Shown here in pieces: positions 1-11,823 of a DNA stretch of 44,519 nucleotides. The position numbers were made by a program, and so were the translations under genes. The notes under the pieces are model-generated. The model was not told where the DNA came from and made no database searches. It saw only the letters and a list, made by a program, of their open reading frames with translations. The stretch is taken from the NCBI GenBank assembly GCA_003331065.1, contig QENB01000002.1, positions 7,501-52,019 of the forward strand, in the 5' to 3' direction. The first letter of the stretch is position 1. Each line of letters starts with the position of its first letter. This DNA is from Candidatus Tokpelaia sp. JSC188 (GTDB lineage: Bacteria; Pseudomonadota; Alphaproteobacteria; Rhizobiales; Rhizobiaceae).

Positions 1-350
1 TTTCTGCTGGATTTGTTATTTACAAAATAATAAAGTTTTCTAACTATCTTGGATAGTTAGCGTGTTCTATTGAAATTGTGAAGAGAAAATGTATTCGGAT
101 ATAGCTGTTTAGAGTTTATATTCTTATAGCTGTATGTTGCAAAACATGCTCAATGTCTTTGTGTAATGATTGGTTGCCTTAACCGCAACCACCGAGTATA
201 TTTCAAGAAGCTGGTCTTTTCTGCTAATATTCAGCTTGTTTGTGCCTTACACGGCATAGATGTAAAATTTTGTTCTGTGGATATTCGCCTTTTGATGTGA
301 GTATGCAATGGGATTGATTTTAAAAAGTAAAGTAAAGATTGGATATTGGC
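1..350 (+). other. 3' part of the 16S-23S rRNA spacer
   Basis: This AT-rich stretch directly precedes the 23S gene, so it is the distal internal transcribed spacer of an rRNA operon whose 16S gene lies outside the window. It has a perfect 9-bp hairpin (stem 40-48 with 52-60, three-base loop) and a segment around 75-95 resembling the conserved antitermination/processing block of rhizobial spacers. No tRNA-Ile or tRNA-Ala is visible in this part; in related bacteria they lie further upstream. Confidence 0.75.
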
Positions 351-360
351 AATGAGAACG

Positions 361-3181
<2,821 letters not shown>

Positions 3182-3256
3182 CTCATTACTATTGTTCATT
3201 TACCTTTGGTTTAGAATATTAGCGGAGATCGGCTTCTAATTATTCATGCATTGAGC

Positions 3257-3376
3257 AGACCTGGTGGTTATGGCGGTGCGGCTGCACCCGATTCCATTCC
3301 GAACTCGGTCGTGAAACGCTCCTGCGCCAATGGTACTTTATCTTAAGATACGGGAGAGTAGGTCGCTGCCAGGTCT
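3257..3376 (+). rRNA. rrf: 5S ribosomal RNA
   Basis: About 75 bp after the 23S gene lies a 5S-like molecule of about 120 nt. Its ends pair (AGACCTGG with CCAGGTCT), and it has the usual internal CCGAACTCGG block and a GGGAGAGTAGGTCGCTGCCAGG 3' arm. Flanking bases extend the pairing, as expected for a precursor processed from the operon transcript. Confidence 0.95.
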
Positions 3377-3449
3377 GTTCAGTGCATAAGTGAAGTTTCT
3401 TATAAAATCATTCAGTGTGAGAGAGGATAAAAATCTATCCACACCATAC

Positions 3450-3526
<77 letters not shown>

Positions 3527-3539
3527 GTGTGCTTGTCTC

Positions 3540-4088
3540 TCAGGCAGCTTCTGCTTCATTAGTTCGTTTTGGATTTTTAATCAAATTTGCTTCTATAAGG
3601 CCAACGGCTTCCGTTTCAGAGAGTTTATTAACAGCAGCGATCTCGCGTGCTATTCGATTGAGCGCTGCTTCATAAAGTTGGCGTTCTGAATAAGATTGTT
3701 CTGGTTGGTTGGCAGCACGGTAGAGATCACGGACAACCTCTGCGATAGCAATCAAATTACCAGAGTTGATCTTGGCATCATATTCTTGAGCACGACGCGA
3801 CCACATCGTTTTCTTAATACGTGCACGACCCTGCAGCACTTTAAGAGCACGATTCACAAAGTCTATTTCAGACAATTTGCGCATACCAATTGAAACAGCT
3901 TTTGCCACAGGAACTTTGACATGCATTTTGTCTTTTTCAAAATAAATGACAAACAGTTCAAGCGTATGGCCAGCAACTTCTTGTTCTTCAATTGCAACGA
4001 TCCGACCAACACCATGTGCGGGATATACAATGAATTGATCGGCTTTAAATCCGTACCGACTCGCTATTTTCTTCTGTTGGGATGACAT
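3540..4088 (-). CDS. carD: CarD/CdnL-family RNA polymerase-binding regulator
   Basis: This is a CarD-type transcription factor that binds the RNA polymerase beta subunit and stabilises open promoter complexes, notably at rRNA promoters (family knowledge). The protein is 182 residues. It has the N-terminal RNAP-interaction fold (YPAHGVGRIVAIEEQ, residues 22-36) and a helical C-terminal half. Trp96 sits in TMWSRRAQEY, the position of the conserved Trp that contacts the upstream edge of the DNA bubble. A GGGAG ribosome-binding site lies about 10 bases before the ATG. It converges on the rrn operon with a gap of only 13 bp and no obvious terminator, so the transcripts may overlap. The acidic, lysine-rich tail is ordinary for rhizobial CarD. 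Confidence 0.93.
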   Translation of the reverse strand: MSSQQKKIASRYGFKADQFIVYPAHGVGRIVAIEEQEVAGHTLELFVIYFEKDKMHVKVPVAKAVSIGMRKLSEIDFVNRALKVLQGRARIKKTMWSRRAQEYDAKINSGNLIAIAEVVRDLYRAANQPEQSYSERQLYEAALNRIAREIAAVNKLSETEAVGLIEANLIKNPKRTNEAEAA

Positions 4089-4758
4089 GGTTTGCTTTCT
4101 CCCTTTACTCGCCTGTAATGGTCATTGCGTGGACATACTGGCGAAATATCATAATGTCAGTTTCTGAAGATACCTCTAAAAACCAACCACATCAGACCGC
4201 CGTTACAGCTTTATATAACCCTATCATTATAACAATGTAGCGTTATCAATGGATAAAAACTGTTTGCATAACATCATAAACCAACAAAACCAACGGAAAT
4301 TCTATCATAAATAGTTAGTAAAATCAACTTAAGATCATATTAGAATGGTTACCAAATGGCAGTTTCAGTGTATAAGGTTTAGATATGCCCCTGTTTCAAA
4401 AATCTAGTGTGAATTGTGATATATATCGTGAAGTATTTTTGCACATTTTTACAGCACATGGCATAATGATCGGGGCGCAGCGCCTATAGCCCGATTGCAT
4501 TCAGATTTAGAAAAGAATGATTTTTATAATCAGTAGACATTTTTCTCTCTGATTTTAGTTATGCATAAGCCTTAAATTGGCATACCTAAAACTTATCCGA
4601 CAACAATTGTATCAAAATTATACATGCCTAGAATGATGTTAAGCAGATCTCTGCCTATAATCCTAAAATTAAAACAAGATATCATAAAATTATAGCTCAT
4701 ATGTTGAACTTAATTTAAACCAAAAATGAATCCAAAAATTATAAAACTCACAAGACTA
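4089..4758. other. AT-rich gap between carD and fdxA
   Basis: There are 670 bp without a supportable gene. It must hold the carD promoter (read leftward). The only notable object is a GC-rich interrupted inverted repeat at 4469-4495. Its 5' strand vaguely resembles a tRNA start (CGGGGCGCAGCGC), but no anticodon or T arm follows. No protein relic could be assigned. Confidence 0.6.
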
Positions 4759-5097
4759 TCAATCTGTTGTACCGGGTTTTTCAGAAAAATACTTTTCCAA
4801 TTTGTTCTTCACGCCATCCATTTTTGCTGCTTCTGGAAAAGGCTCTTTTTTGATCGTAATATTAGGCCATTTGTTGGCGTAATCGCCATTGAGTATAAGC
4901 CATTCATCAAGTCCTAACTCAGTATCAGATTTTATCGCTTCTGCCGGGCATTCCGGCTCGCAGACACCACAATCGATGCATTCATCGGGATGAATGACAA
5001 GCATGTTTTCACCCTCATAAAAACAGTCGACAGGACAAACTTCGACACAATCGGTATATTTGCAGCAGATGCAATTATCAGTCACGACATACGTCAT
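4759..5097 (-). CDS. fdxA: FdxA-type 7Fe ferredoxin (3Fe-4S plus 4Fe-4S)
   Basis: This is a small soluble electron carrier of the Azotobacter FdI/FdxA family, 112 residues. All cluster ligands are in place. Cys9, Cys17 and Cys50 bind the 3Fe-4S cluster; Cys21, Cys40, Cys43 and Cys46 ([12 protein letters not shown] region) bind the 4Fe-4S cluster. The extra cysteines at 12 and 25 also match the family. The remaining C-terminal part, rich in Lys and Trp, is the usual FdxA tail. A GAGGAG ribosome-binding site lies 7 bases before the ATG. In relatives fdxA sits just upstream of carD, as here, though the spacing is stretched to 670 bp. Its physiological partner is not defined by the sequence. Confidence 0.95.
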   Translation of the reverse strand: MTYVVTDNCICCKYTDCVEVCPVDCFYEGENMLVIHPDECIDCGVCEPECPAEAIKSDTELGLDEWLILNGDYANKWPNITIKKEPFPEAAKMDGVKNKLEKYFSEKPGTTD

Positions 5098-5806
5098 GTG
5101 TTATCTCCTCAATTGTAGATGCAGGACACTTTTTGATCAAAGATCTTTTCACCCCTTATTAGCGAAATCCTGTGGCATTGGTTATCGTTTTTGATACAAT
5201 CTTGCAAGTCCCGTGATGAGAACCAGATCGAAAAAGAAACCGCTCAGGAAAGGGCATCACTTAGAAATAAATAGATATATATAGCTATGTTCTTGCTTGG
5301 TTAAGAGCGATATCTTATTTATCCTATCTAATAACTTAGCTTATTATTCTAAATATAGAATTTAGATTAATCCTTTTGCAGATCGATTCCGTTTGTTACT
5401 ATTAATATCTTTTTTCTGGTCTTCCTATGGTTATTTGCTATCTTATCTATATTTGTTGTATCGGTGAGTGCGAGCTAATTTTATTGAAATCTTATTAGAG
5501 AAACAAAGCTGCATTTACGAATTACGACTTGAATATCTCTGGAAAAACTATAACGGATTTTACATTATCTACCACGTTATTCTGCAAACAAGCTACGAGC
5601 GATTGATGCCGGAGCTTGTTTGAGAGCACTCATCAAGATTTTAAAGATTCAGCAATCTTTCAGATAAAAATCAAAAAACCAATGAATAAGTTTTCCTTTT
5701 TTAAAGAAGGTATCTGTTTCTTTTAAGAAATCTATCTAGATTATTTAACATGAACAAAAAACAAATCCCTACCCAACATTATCATAATGTGATCTTCGCA
5801 CTTTGA
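5098..5806. other. AT-rich gap between fdxA and rpmF
   Basis: There are 709 bp without a convincing ORF. In rhizobia an S4-domain RNA-binding protein gene often lies on this side of fdxA. I looked for it near 5130-5270 and could not align it. A perfect 10-bp inverted repeat (5585-5594 with 5613-5622, 18-base loop) stands out in the right half. The rest is AT-rich and stop-rich on both strands. Confidence 0.6.
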
Positions 5807-5986
5807 TCAGTTTCTAGATATTAAAATCCGACGACCACGATACATACCAGTTGTAAAATCAATATGATGAGGACGGCAAAGCTCGCCTGAAACTTTGTTC
5901 TCAACATACGCCGGCGCCTTCAAGGCATCAGCAGAACGTCGCATACCACGTCTGGACGGAGAAGTTTTACGTTTAGGTACAGCCAT
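5807..5986 (-). CDS. rpmF: 50S ribosomal protein L32
   Basis: This is L32 of the large ribosomal subunit, 59 residues. The sequence begins [20 protein letters not shown], the family signature, and continues with the basic tail ending [10 protein letters not shown]. It belongs to the zinc-independent alphaproteobacterial form: only one Cys (in GELCRPHH) is present and the CxxC pairs are absent. An in-frame reading could start 24 bases earlier, but the ATG at 5986 is preceded by a GGGAG site at suitable spacing and gives the family N terminus. In relatives mtgA lies next to rpmF; here that neighbour is not seen. Confidence 0.95.
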   Translation of the reverse strand: MAVPKRKTSPSRRGMRRSADALKAPAYVENKVSGELCRPHHIDFTTGMYRGRRILISRN

Positions 5987-6678
5987 AGAATATACTCCCA
6001 ATTTACTCAAAACCTAGAATGGATTTGCCAAATGGCTAAAATTACAGATGGAAATCACAAATCCCACCGAAGTTCTATACTGATCCGACCCACTTGACCA
6101 GCCATTATGCATATTTTTGTATCAATAGTAATATCACCTCCTAAATAAGCAAATTATAGACTGAATACCCTAACAAATTATGTTAAGCTTCAACATAAGG
6201 GTACTTGTTTTAGGATGAATTCGGTGGCATAAAGAACCTTTGGTATACAACGATCTGTTGCTAAATGGTGCGCTGCAGCTTCTAGCGCTAGATCTCTGAT
6301 TTTAAGGGATATTATAGGATAATTTTTATTTGAAATAAGTAGGATGCCGTTCTCTGTATGAAGAAGTAGAATTGCTACTCTGTGTTGCACGAGTGTAGGA
6401 GAAGTTTCGCCAAGAGCGAAATTTTAATCGGCTATTATAGTATTTATTGGATTTCTCTTCTGAATTCTGGTTTTATTACTTTGATCTTTCGTAAAGGAGG
6501 AAGATATAGTCTTAAGATATGATCTTGTTATTTATAATAAAAGTAGCAATAAGTACTAAGCAGGATTAAAAATCCGCCTCAATTTTGTCTACGAAGACGC
6601 GTTTTTATCTGTTTTGTAGATGTATTTTAAGATAAAATGCGCTTGACGCTATGGATCGATTGTTTCATTTCTAATATC
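5987..6678. other. gap between rpmF and ispA with weak coding traces
   Basis: This gap holds the divergent promoters of rpmF and ispA. On the minus strand, 6190-6390 is open (66 codons from a GTG, or longer upstream without a start) but has no ribosome-binding site and no family I recognise, so it may be a relic. On the minus strand at 6133-6142 lies a perfect match to the anti-Shine-Dalgarno complement (AGGAGGTGAT). No start codon is well placed behind it except a poor TTG with an immediate stop. The mtgA gene normally near rpmF is not detectable. Confidence 0.5.
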
Positions 6679-7599
6679 ATGCGTAAGAGCTGTTCATTTT
6701 CTATTTTCGAGACGATTCTACAACAGCATTCTAAAACTGTTGAAGAATTTCTTGGCGCTATTCTATCAGCTAGTACTCGAAATGGCGAAATAACACGCCC
6801 CGCTCGCCTACTTGCAGCAGTGCGTTATGGTGTTTTTAATGGCGGAAAGCGATTACGACCCTTTCTTCTTATGGAAAGTGCAGCGCTTTTTAATACAAAA
6901 AGTAAACCAGCTGTAGCAGTGGCTGCTGCACTTGAATGCGTTCATTGTTATTCTCTTATTCATGACGATTTGCCAGCAATGGATGATGATGGCTTGCGTC
7001 GTGGAAAACCAACGGTTCATAGGGCCTTTGATGAAGCGATGGCTATTCTAGCTGGAGATGCATTATTAACATTGGCTTTTGATATTCTGTCTGATGAGGC
7101 AAATGGTTTATCCGCAGAAATACGTTCTACTCTTGTTCTTTCCCTTGCTCGTGCAAGTGGCATAGGCGGTATGGTTGGCGGACAGGCGTTAGATATCGCT
7201 GCAGAAAAGAAAAAATTAGATGAAAGAGAAATTATCATGCTCCAGCTCATGAAAACTGGCGCATTGCTGCGTTTTGCCTGTGAGGCCGGTGCCATCCTTG
7301 CTAATGCATCGATCGATGATTGTGCACGACTCGCTGAATTTGGTAAAGCAATTGGGTTTGCTTTTCAATTGACCGATGATCTCCTGGATGTGAGAGAAGA
7401 TACAGCTATACTTGGAAAAACAGCGGGCAAGGATGTCATCGCAGGTAAGGCTACGTTAGTTGCGCTCCACGGTGTTGAGTGGATATCTCAGCAATTGGAT
7501 GGACTGATTGCAGAAGCAAATGAAATTTTGCAACCCTATGGGCGTAAAGCAGATGTTCTCCGACAAGCGGCCTTGTTCATATCGCATCGGAGAAATTAA
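6679..7599 (+). CDS. ispA: polyprenyl synthetase (farnesyl/geranyl diphosphate synthase)
   Basis: This is a short-chain trans-prenyltransferase. It condenses isopentenyl diphosphate with DMAPP and GPP to make farnesyl diphosphate for quinone tails and undecaprenyl carrier. It is 306 residues from the chosen ATG, the usual length. The substrate-binding GGKRLRP is at 55-61. The first aspartate-rich motif HDDLPAMDDD has the two-residue insertion typical of bacterial FPP synthases (D96, D97, D102). The second motif is LTDDLLD (D233, D234, D237), followed by GKTAGKD. An in-frame ATG 42 bases upstream would add residues not seen in relatives; neither start has a strong ribosome-binding site. It converges with ispG, so two isoprenoid genes sit tail to tail 45 bp apart. 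Confidence 0.93.
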   Translation: MRKSCSFSIFETILQQHSKTVEEFLGAILSASTRNGEITRPARLLAAVRYGVFNGGKRLRPFLLMESAALFNTKSKPAVAVAAALECVHCYSLIHDDLPAMDDDGLRRGKPTVHRAFDEAMAILAGDALLTLAFDILSDEANGLSAEIRSTLVLSLARASGIGGMVGGQALDIAAEKKKLDEREIIMLQLMKTGALLRFACEAGAILANASIDDCARLAEFGKAIGFAFQLTDDLLDVREDTAILGKTAGKDVIAGKATLVALHGVEWISQQLDGLIAEANEILQPYGRKADVLRQAALFISHRRN

Positions 7600-7643
7600 T
7601 TGCAGTGTAGTAAGTTATGACATTAGAAATTCGAATTTGATTA

Positions 7644-8897
7644 TCAAACACTTTTCTTGTTTCCAAAACGTTTATGAATGTAATCCGCAATTATTTTCCT
7701 AAATTCAGTAGCAATCGCATCACCCCGTAGTGTTGTAGTTTTTTTCCCATCTATAAATACCAGAGCAGCTGGCGTTTCACCTGTTCCAGGCAATGAAATG
7801 CCGATATCAGCATGTTTTGATTCACCAGGTCCATTAACAACACATCCCATAACAGCAATCTGTAATGCTTCCACACCAGGATATTTCTGCTGCCAAGTAT
7901 GCATGTTGTCTCTTATATCATCTTGAATTTTCCAAGCAAGTTCCTGAAATAGCGTCGATGTGGTTCGACCACAGCCAGGACATGCGGCAACAACAGGAAT
8001 AAACTGACGAAACCCCATAGCCTGTAAAAGCTCCTGTGCTACCTGTACTTCACAGATACGATCTCCGTTTGGTTTCGGCGTCAGAGAAACGCGAATAGTA
8101 TCACCAATCCCTTGTTGCAATAAAATGCCTATTGCAGCCGCTGAGGCAACAATGCCTTTTGAGTTCATGCCTGCTTCTGTCAACCCAAGATGCAAGGCAT
8201 AATCACAGCGCGCAGCAAGCATAGTATAAACTGCGATCAAGTCCTGAACCCGACTAACTTTGGTTGAAAGAATGGTCTTATCGCGCGGCAATCCAATTTT
8301 CCCCGCTAAATCAGCTGAAAGTAAGGCTGATTGTACAATTGTCTCGTGCATAACTTGCTGTGTGCTAAGCGGGCTGTGTCCAGCTGCGTTTCTATTCATC
8401 ATCTGTGTTAGTAGTTCCTGATCTAGAGATCCCCAATTTACACCAATGCGCACTGCTTTATTGTAGCGGATAGCTGTTTCAATAATGGTCGAAAATTGTC
8501 TATCGCGCTTGTCACGAAAACCGACATTTCCAGGATTGATGCGATATTTAGAAAGGGCTTCTGCACAAGCTGGATAATTTTGCAGCAGCCTGTGCCCAAC
8601 ATAATGGAAATCACCAATAATAGGAATATTGATATCGAGTCTTTCAAGCCTTTCACGGATGTAAGGGACGGCAGCAGCAGATTCATCACGATCAACTGTA
8701 ATACGCACAAGCTCAGAACCAGCATGATAAAGAGCTGCGATCTGTTTGACGGTTCTGTCAACATCGGCTGTATCAGTGTTAGTCATGGATTGCACGGCAA
8801 TCGGCGCAGCACCACCAATCATGACATTTCCAACACGAACCGCAATAGAATGCCTTCGCGAAAATGAGTTGGCAAAACAAACTTTTTTATGCATCAT
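7644..8897 (-). CDS. ispG: 4-hydroxy-3-methylbut-2-enyl diphosphate synthase
   Basis: This is the penultimate enzyme of the MEP isoprenoid pathway. It is a 4Fe-4S protein that reductively opens methylerythritol cyclodiphosphate to HMBPP. It is 417 residues: an N-terminal TIM-barrel ([18 protein letters not shown] near 32-49), then the C-terminal cluster domain with CPGCGRTT (Cys306, Cys309), [10 protein letters not shown] (Cys352) and Glu359, the three cysteines and glutamate that ligate the cluster. The start is one of two consecutive ATGs, without a clear ribosome-binding site. Having ispG and ispA intact side by side says that the cell still makes its own isoprenoids. Confidence 0.97.
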   Translation of the reverse strand: MMHKKVCFANSFSRRHSIAVRVGNVMIGGAAPIAVQSMTNTDTADVDRTVKQIAALYHAGSELVRITVDRDESAAAVPYIRERLERLDINIPIIGDFHYVGHRLLQNYPACAEALSKYRINPGNVGFRDKRDRQFSTIIETAIRYNKAVRIGVNWGSLDQELLTQMMNRNAAGHSPLSTQQVMHETIVQSALLSADLAGKIGLPRDKTILSTKVSRVQDLIAVYTMLAARCDYALHLGLTEAGMNSKGIVASAAAIGILLQQGIGDTIRVSLTPKPNGDRICEVQVAQELLQAMGFRQFIPVVAACPGCGRTTSTLFQELAWKIQDDIRDNMHTWQQKYPGVEALQIAVMGCVVNGPGESKHADIGISLPGTGETPAALVFIDGKKTTTLRGDAIATEFRKIIADYIHKRFGNKKSV

Positions 8898-9420
8898 CGA
8901 ATTAAAAATATCTGCTTTGATAATTTATATCGGTAATTTTTACTACTTTTAAGTACCTCATTGTTAAAATTTTCTACTAAGATTTTAATAAACATATTGA
9001 GTTAACCCTCTTTAAGGGATTTAATATCACTCATCGCAAGAAAAATCTTGGCGAGCTTTTCCACTGTAACCACCAGAAAGTGTGCAACGATGGCAAGAAT
9101 CTAGATTTTCTAGTACTAAGGGCAACTTCCAGCTTCTAAAATCAATTTTCAAACCCCATTTCCATGAGATTGTGATCTCATACATCATATTAAAAGTATT
9201 TTTTATATTATAATTACCCTCAGCTCATTATGCTATAAGCATGGGAATAATTTCCTATACATTCTAGATCTGGCGATCTATAGTTTTGATAGCGTCGTCC
9301 AGGCTTCATTCACGACCTGGATACTGGATAAGAAGCATACTGACCGCTTGGGTAGCCCATTCGACCATGAGTCAATACATTAAAAGACTCAACTGAACTC
9401 GAAGAGAAAAGAAAATATTA
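8898..9420. other. gap between ispG and peroxiredoxin with unassigned coding-like patches
   Basis: Two less AT-rich patches are visible. Read leftward near 9050-9110, a frame gives CTLSGGYSGKARQDFSC before a stop. Read leftward near 9250-9370, a frame gives VEWATQAVSMLLIQYPGRE, then a TGA, then SLDDAIKTIDRQ. Both look like remains of protein genes, but I cannot assign families. The rest is AT-rich and contains the ispG promoter. Confidence 0.4.
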
Positions 9421-9972
9421 TTAGTGCATACCATCTTTCTCTTTTGTTTCTTGTAAATTTTTAAGAATGTTTTGTGGAGATGAGACAAAATAAGGATCAT
9501 TATTGCAATTATCTGAAAAACCCTCTTCCTCAAACCATTTTTCAACAATTTTATCATTGATGATTGCAGCGTAACGCCAAGAGCGCATGCCAAAACCAAG
9601 ATTGTCTTTATAAACCAGCATTCCCATTTTGCGGGTAAATTCACCTGAGCCATCTGGAATAAGTATAACATTCTTCAATTTCTGTTCCCTACTCCAGGCA
9701 TTCATGACGAAAGCATCATTAACAGATAAGCAATAGATTGCATCTATCTGCAATTGTCTGAATTCGGAATAAAGCTTTTCAAAATTCGGTAATTGAAAGG
9801 TTGAACAAGTTGGGGTAAATGCTCCGGGTAAAGAAAACAAAACGACACGTTTGTTTGAGAAATAATCATCTGTTGTCATATCTTGCCAGCGAAAGGGGTT
9901 GGGATCATCAATTGACTCATCGCGAACACGAGTGTGAAAAGTGACATCAGGAATTTTTTTTCCTATTATCAT
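9421..9972 (-). CDS. peroxiredoxin (Prx5/AhpE-like, redoxin domain)
   Basis: This is a thiol peroxidase of the Prx5 type that reduces hydrogen and alkyl peroxides in the cytoplasm. It is 183 residues, one thioredoxin-fold domain. The active site PGAFTPTCS carries the peroxidatic Cys56, and Thr53 completes the Pxxx(T/S)xxC pattern. A second Cys lies at 81 and another near 154, so the resolving partner is uncertain. The WRYAAIINDKIVEKWFEEEG segment is the family's C-terminal strand and helix. A GGAG site lies 9 bases before the ATG. It is transcribed divergently from pgm across 187 bp. It resembles the small alphaproteobacterial enzymes that use glutaredoxin or thioredoxin as reductant. Confidence 0.9.
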   Translation of the reverse strand: MIIGKKIPDVTFHTRVRDESIDDPNPFRWQDMTTDDYFSNKRVVLFSLPGAFTPTCSTFQLPNFEKLYSEFRQLQIDAIYCLSVNDAFVMNAWSREQKLKNVILIPDGSGEFTRKMGMLVYKDNLGFGMRSWRYAAIINDKIVEKWFEEEGFSDNCNNDPYFVSSPQNILKNLQETKEKDGMH

Positions 9973-10104
9973 GTCTAATGCTCCTATTATTTGAAATATG
10001 TGCTATTAGCGTAAGGTTATCATACTTTTGGTTACCTTCAAGTCTGCAAAACTAAATAAAACTAATATGTTGTTCTGTAATAGATCTCTTGTTCGCCTAT
10101 TATC

Positions 10105-10138
10105 TTAACTTAGTTAATATATTAACTTAGTTAATATA
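10105..10138. repeat. perfect tandem repeat of a 17-bp palindromic unit
   Basis: The 17-mer TTAACTTAGTTAATATA occurs twice head to tail (10105-10121 and 10122-10138). Each copy contains the inverted repeat TTAAC-TTA-GTTAA. The array ends 21 bases before the pgm ATG, in the intergenic region shared with the divergent peroxiredoxin gene. It could be an operator pair or a slippage duplication, and it also supplies a TTAATATAAA stretch usable as a -10 region. Confidence 0.85.
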
Positions 10139-10159
10139 AAAGTCATAAACGGTGAAATC

Positions 10160-11788
10160 ATGATACAAGCCATCATTACTAAACCTTTTGCAGATCAAGA
10201 TCCTGGAACATCAGGTTTAAGGAAGAAGGTCAAGATTTTTGAAACGCCGCATTATACAGAAAATTTTATTCAGTCCATTTTTGATTGTACAGGCAAAAGC
10301 AAAGGCAAGCGATTGATTGTTGGTGGTGACGGGCGTTTTTTTAATCAACAGGTTATTCAGAAAGTGCTAAAAATCGCTGCCGCCAATGGCTTTGCCAGTA
10401 TCATGGTTGGGAAAGGTGGTATTCTTTCAACACCAGCTGTCTCGCATCTTATTCAAAAATATAAAGCTCATGGCGGTATTATCCTTTCGGCAAGCCATAA
10501 TCCTGGTGGATCTGACGGTGATTTCGGTATAAAATATAATATTGCTAGCGGTGGTCCAGCACCTGAAAAGGTGACCAAAGGTATTTATGCATGTTCTCAG
10601 AAAATCAGGTGTTACCGTATTGCCAATGTAGGTGATATTGATCTTGATCGTTTAGGCCATCAGGAGATTGGTGGTATGAAAATCGAAATTGTTGATCCGG
10701 TACGCGATTATGCCGATTTGATGGAAAAGCTTTTTGACTTTCAAGCAATTCGCCAGGCGATTGCCGATGGACTTCGATTTCGCTTTGATGCCATGCATGC
10801 TGTCAGTGGCCCTTATGCCCATGAAATATTTGAGAAGCGCCTCGGTTTTCCTACCGGTACAGTTATCAAAGGTCAGCCATTGCCTGATTTTGGAAACAAG
10901 AACCCTGATCCCAATCCTGTTCATGCGAAAGATCTTATTGATCTACTTATGTCGGATGGAGGGCCTGATTTTGGTGCTGCCTCAGACGGAGACGGTGACC
11001 GAAACCTGGTTATAGGTAAGGGAATTTTTATCACACCTTCCGACTCACTGGCTATTTTAGCGGCCAATGCCCATTTGGTCAAGGGCTATCGTGCAGGCGT
11101 TGCTGGGGTTGCTCGCTCTATGCCGACAAGTACTGCTATTGACCGTGTTGCCAAGAAGCATAGATTTTTTCTGTATGAGACACCAACAGGGTGGAAATTT
11201 TTCTGCAATTTACTAGATATGGGCCTTATCACGCTATGCGGAGAAGAAAGTTTTGGCACTGGTTCTAGTCATGTTTTAGAAAAGGATGGTTTGTGGGCAA
11301 TTTTGATGTGGCTAAATATCCTTTCCATTACTGGAAAGAGTGCGCTGGATATTGTTAGAAATCATTGGCGTGAATATGGACGCAATTATTATTCTCGCCA
11401 CGATTATGAGGAGGTGGATACCGCTGCTGCTAAAGAAATGATGAAAAACCTGCATGATCGACTGGAATCTTTGCCAGGAATGGAGATTGGCGGTTTTAAA
11501 ATAGAAAAAGCCGATGAGTTTGTTTATCACGATCCAGTCGATTGTTCAGTCAGTCACAACCAAGGTCTTCGCATCCTGTTTAAAAATGGCTCCCGTATTG
11601 TCTTTCGTCTTTCCGGAACAGGCACGCAGGGTGCTACGGTACGTGTTTACATGGAACGGTATGAGGCTGATCCTGTTCTACAAGAGCAAAATACACAAAA
11701 AGCCCTAAGTACACTGATATCGATCGCAGATGAGATAGGCAATTTAAAATTGTACCTCAATCGCAATGCACCAACTGTGATTACCTGA
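10160..11788 (+). CDS. pgm: alpha-D-glucose phosphate phosphoglucomutase
   Basis: This enzyme interconverts glucose 1-phosphate and glucose 6-phosphate, feeding UDP-glucose for envelope polysaccharides and glycogen. It is 542 residues, four domains in the usual order. The catalytic phosphoserine loop is SASHNPGG (Ser112). The metal loop is DGDGDR (276-281). The sugar-recognition loop is GEESFG (361-366). The phosphate-binding loop RLSGTGT lies near the C terminus. All are intact. The start has only a weak ribosome-binding site (GGTGA), but the N terminus (residues 17-21, GTSGLRKKV) matches the family. It is followed by convergent fumC 35 bp downstream. The tandem palindromic repeat just upstream may affect its expression. 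Confidence 0.96.
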   Translation: MIQAIITKPFADQDPGTSGLRKKVKIFETPHYTENFIQSIFDCTGKSKGKRLIVGGDGRFFNQQVIQKVLKIAAANGFASIMVGKGGILSTPAVSHLIQKYKAHGGIILSASHNPGGSDGDFGIKYNIASGGPAPEKVTKGIYACSQKIRCYRIANVGDIDLDRLGHQEIGGMKIEIVDPVRDYADLMEKLFDFQAIRQAIADGLRFRFDAMHAVSGPYAHEIFEKRLGFPTGTVIKGQPLPDFGNKNPDPNPVHAKDLIDLLMSDGGPDFGAASDGDGDRNLVIGKGIFITPSDSLAILAANAHLVKGYRAGVAGVARSMPTSTAIDRVAKKHRFFLYETPTGWKFFCNLLDMGLITLCGEESFGTGSSHVLEKDGLWAILMWLNILSITGKSALDIVRNHWREYGRNYYSRHDYEEVDTAAAKEMMKNLHDRLESLPGMEIGGFKIEKADEFVYHDPVDCSVSHNQGLRILFKNGSRIVFRLSGTGTQGATVRVYMERYEADPVLQEQNTQKALSTLISIADEIGNLKLYLNRNAPTVIT

Positions 11789-11823
11789 ACTTAGGCTTCT
11801 TAGAATATCTAATGACCGCTAAC

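Noticed and set aside
4471-4545. tRNA starting CGGGGCGCAGCGC
   Set aside because: No anticodon arm, T arm or matching acceptor strand follows.
6190-6390. 66-codon minus-strand ORF as a real gene
   Set aside because: GTG start without ribosome-binding site, no recognised family, and the frame is open only after a stop-rich region; kept only as a possible relic in the gap entry.
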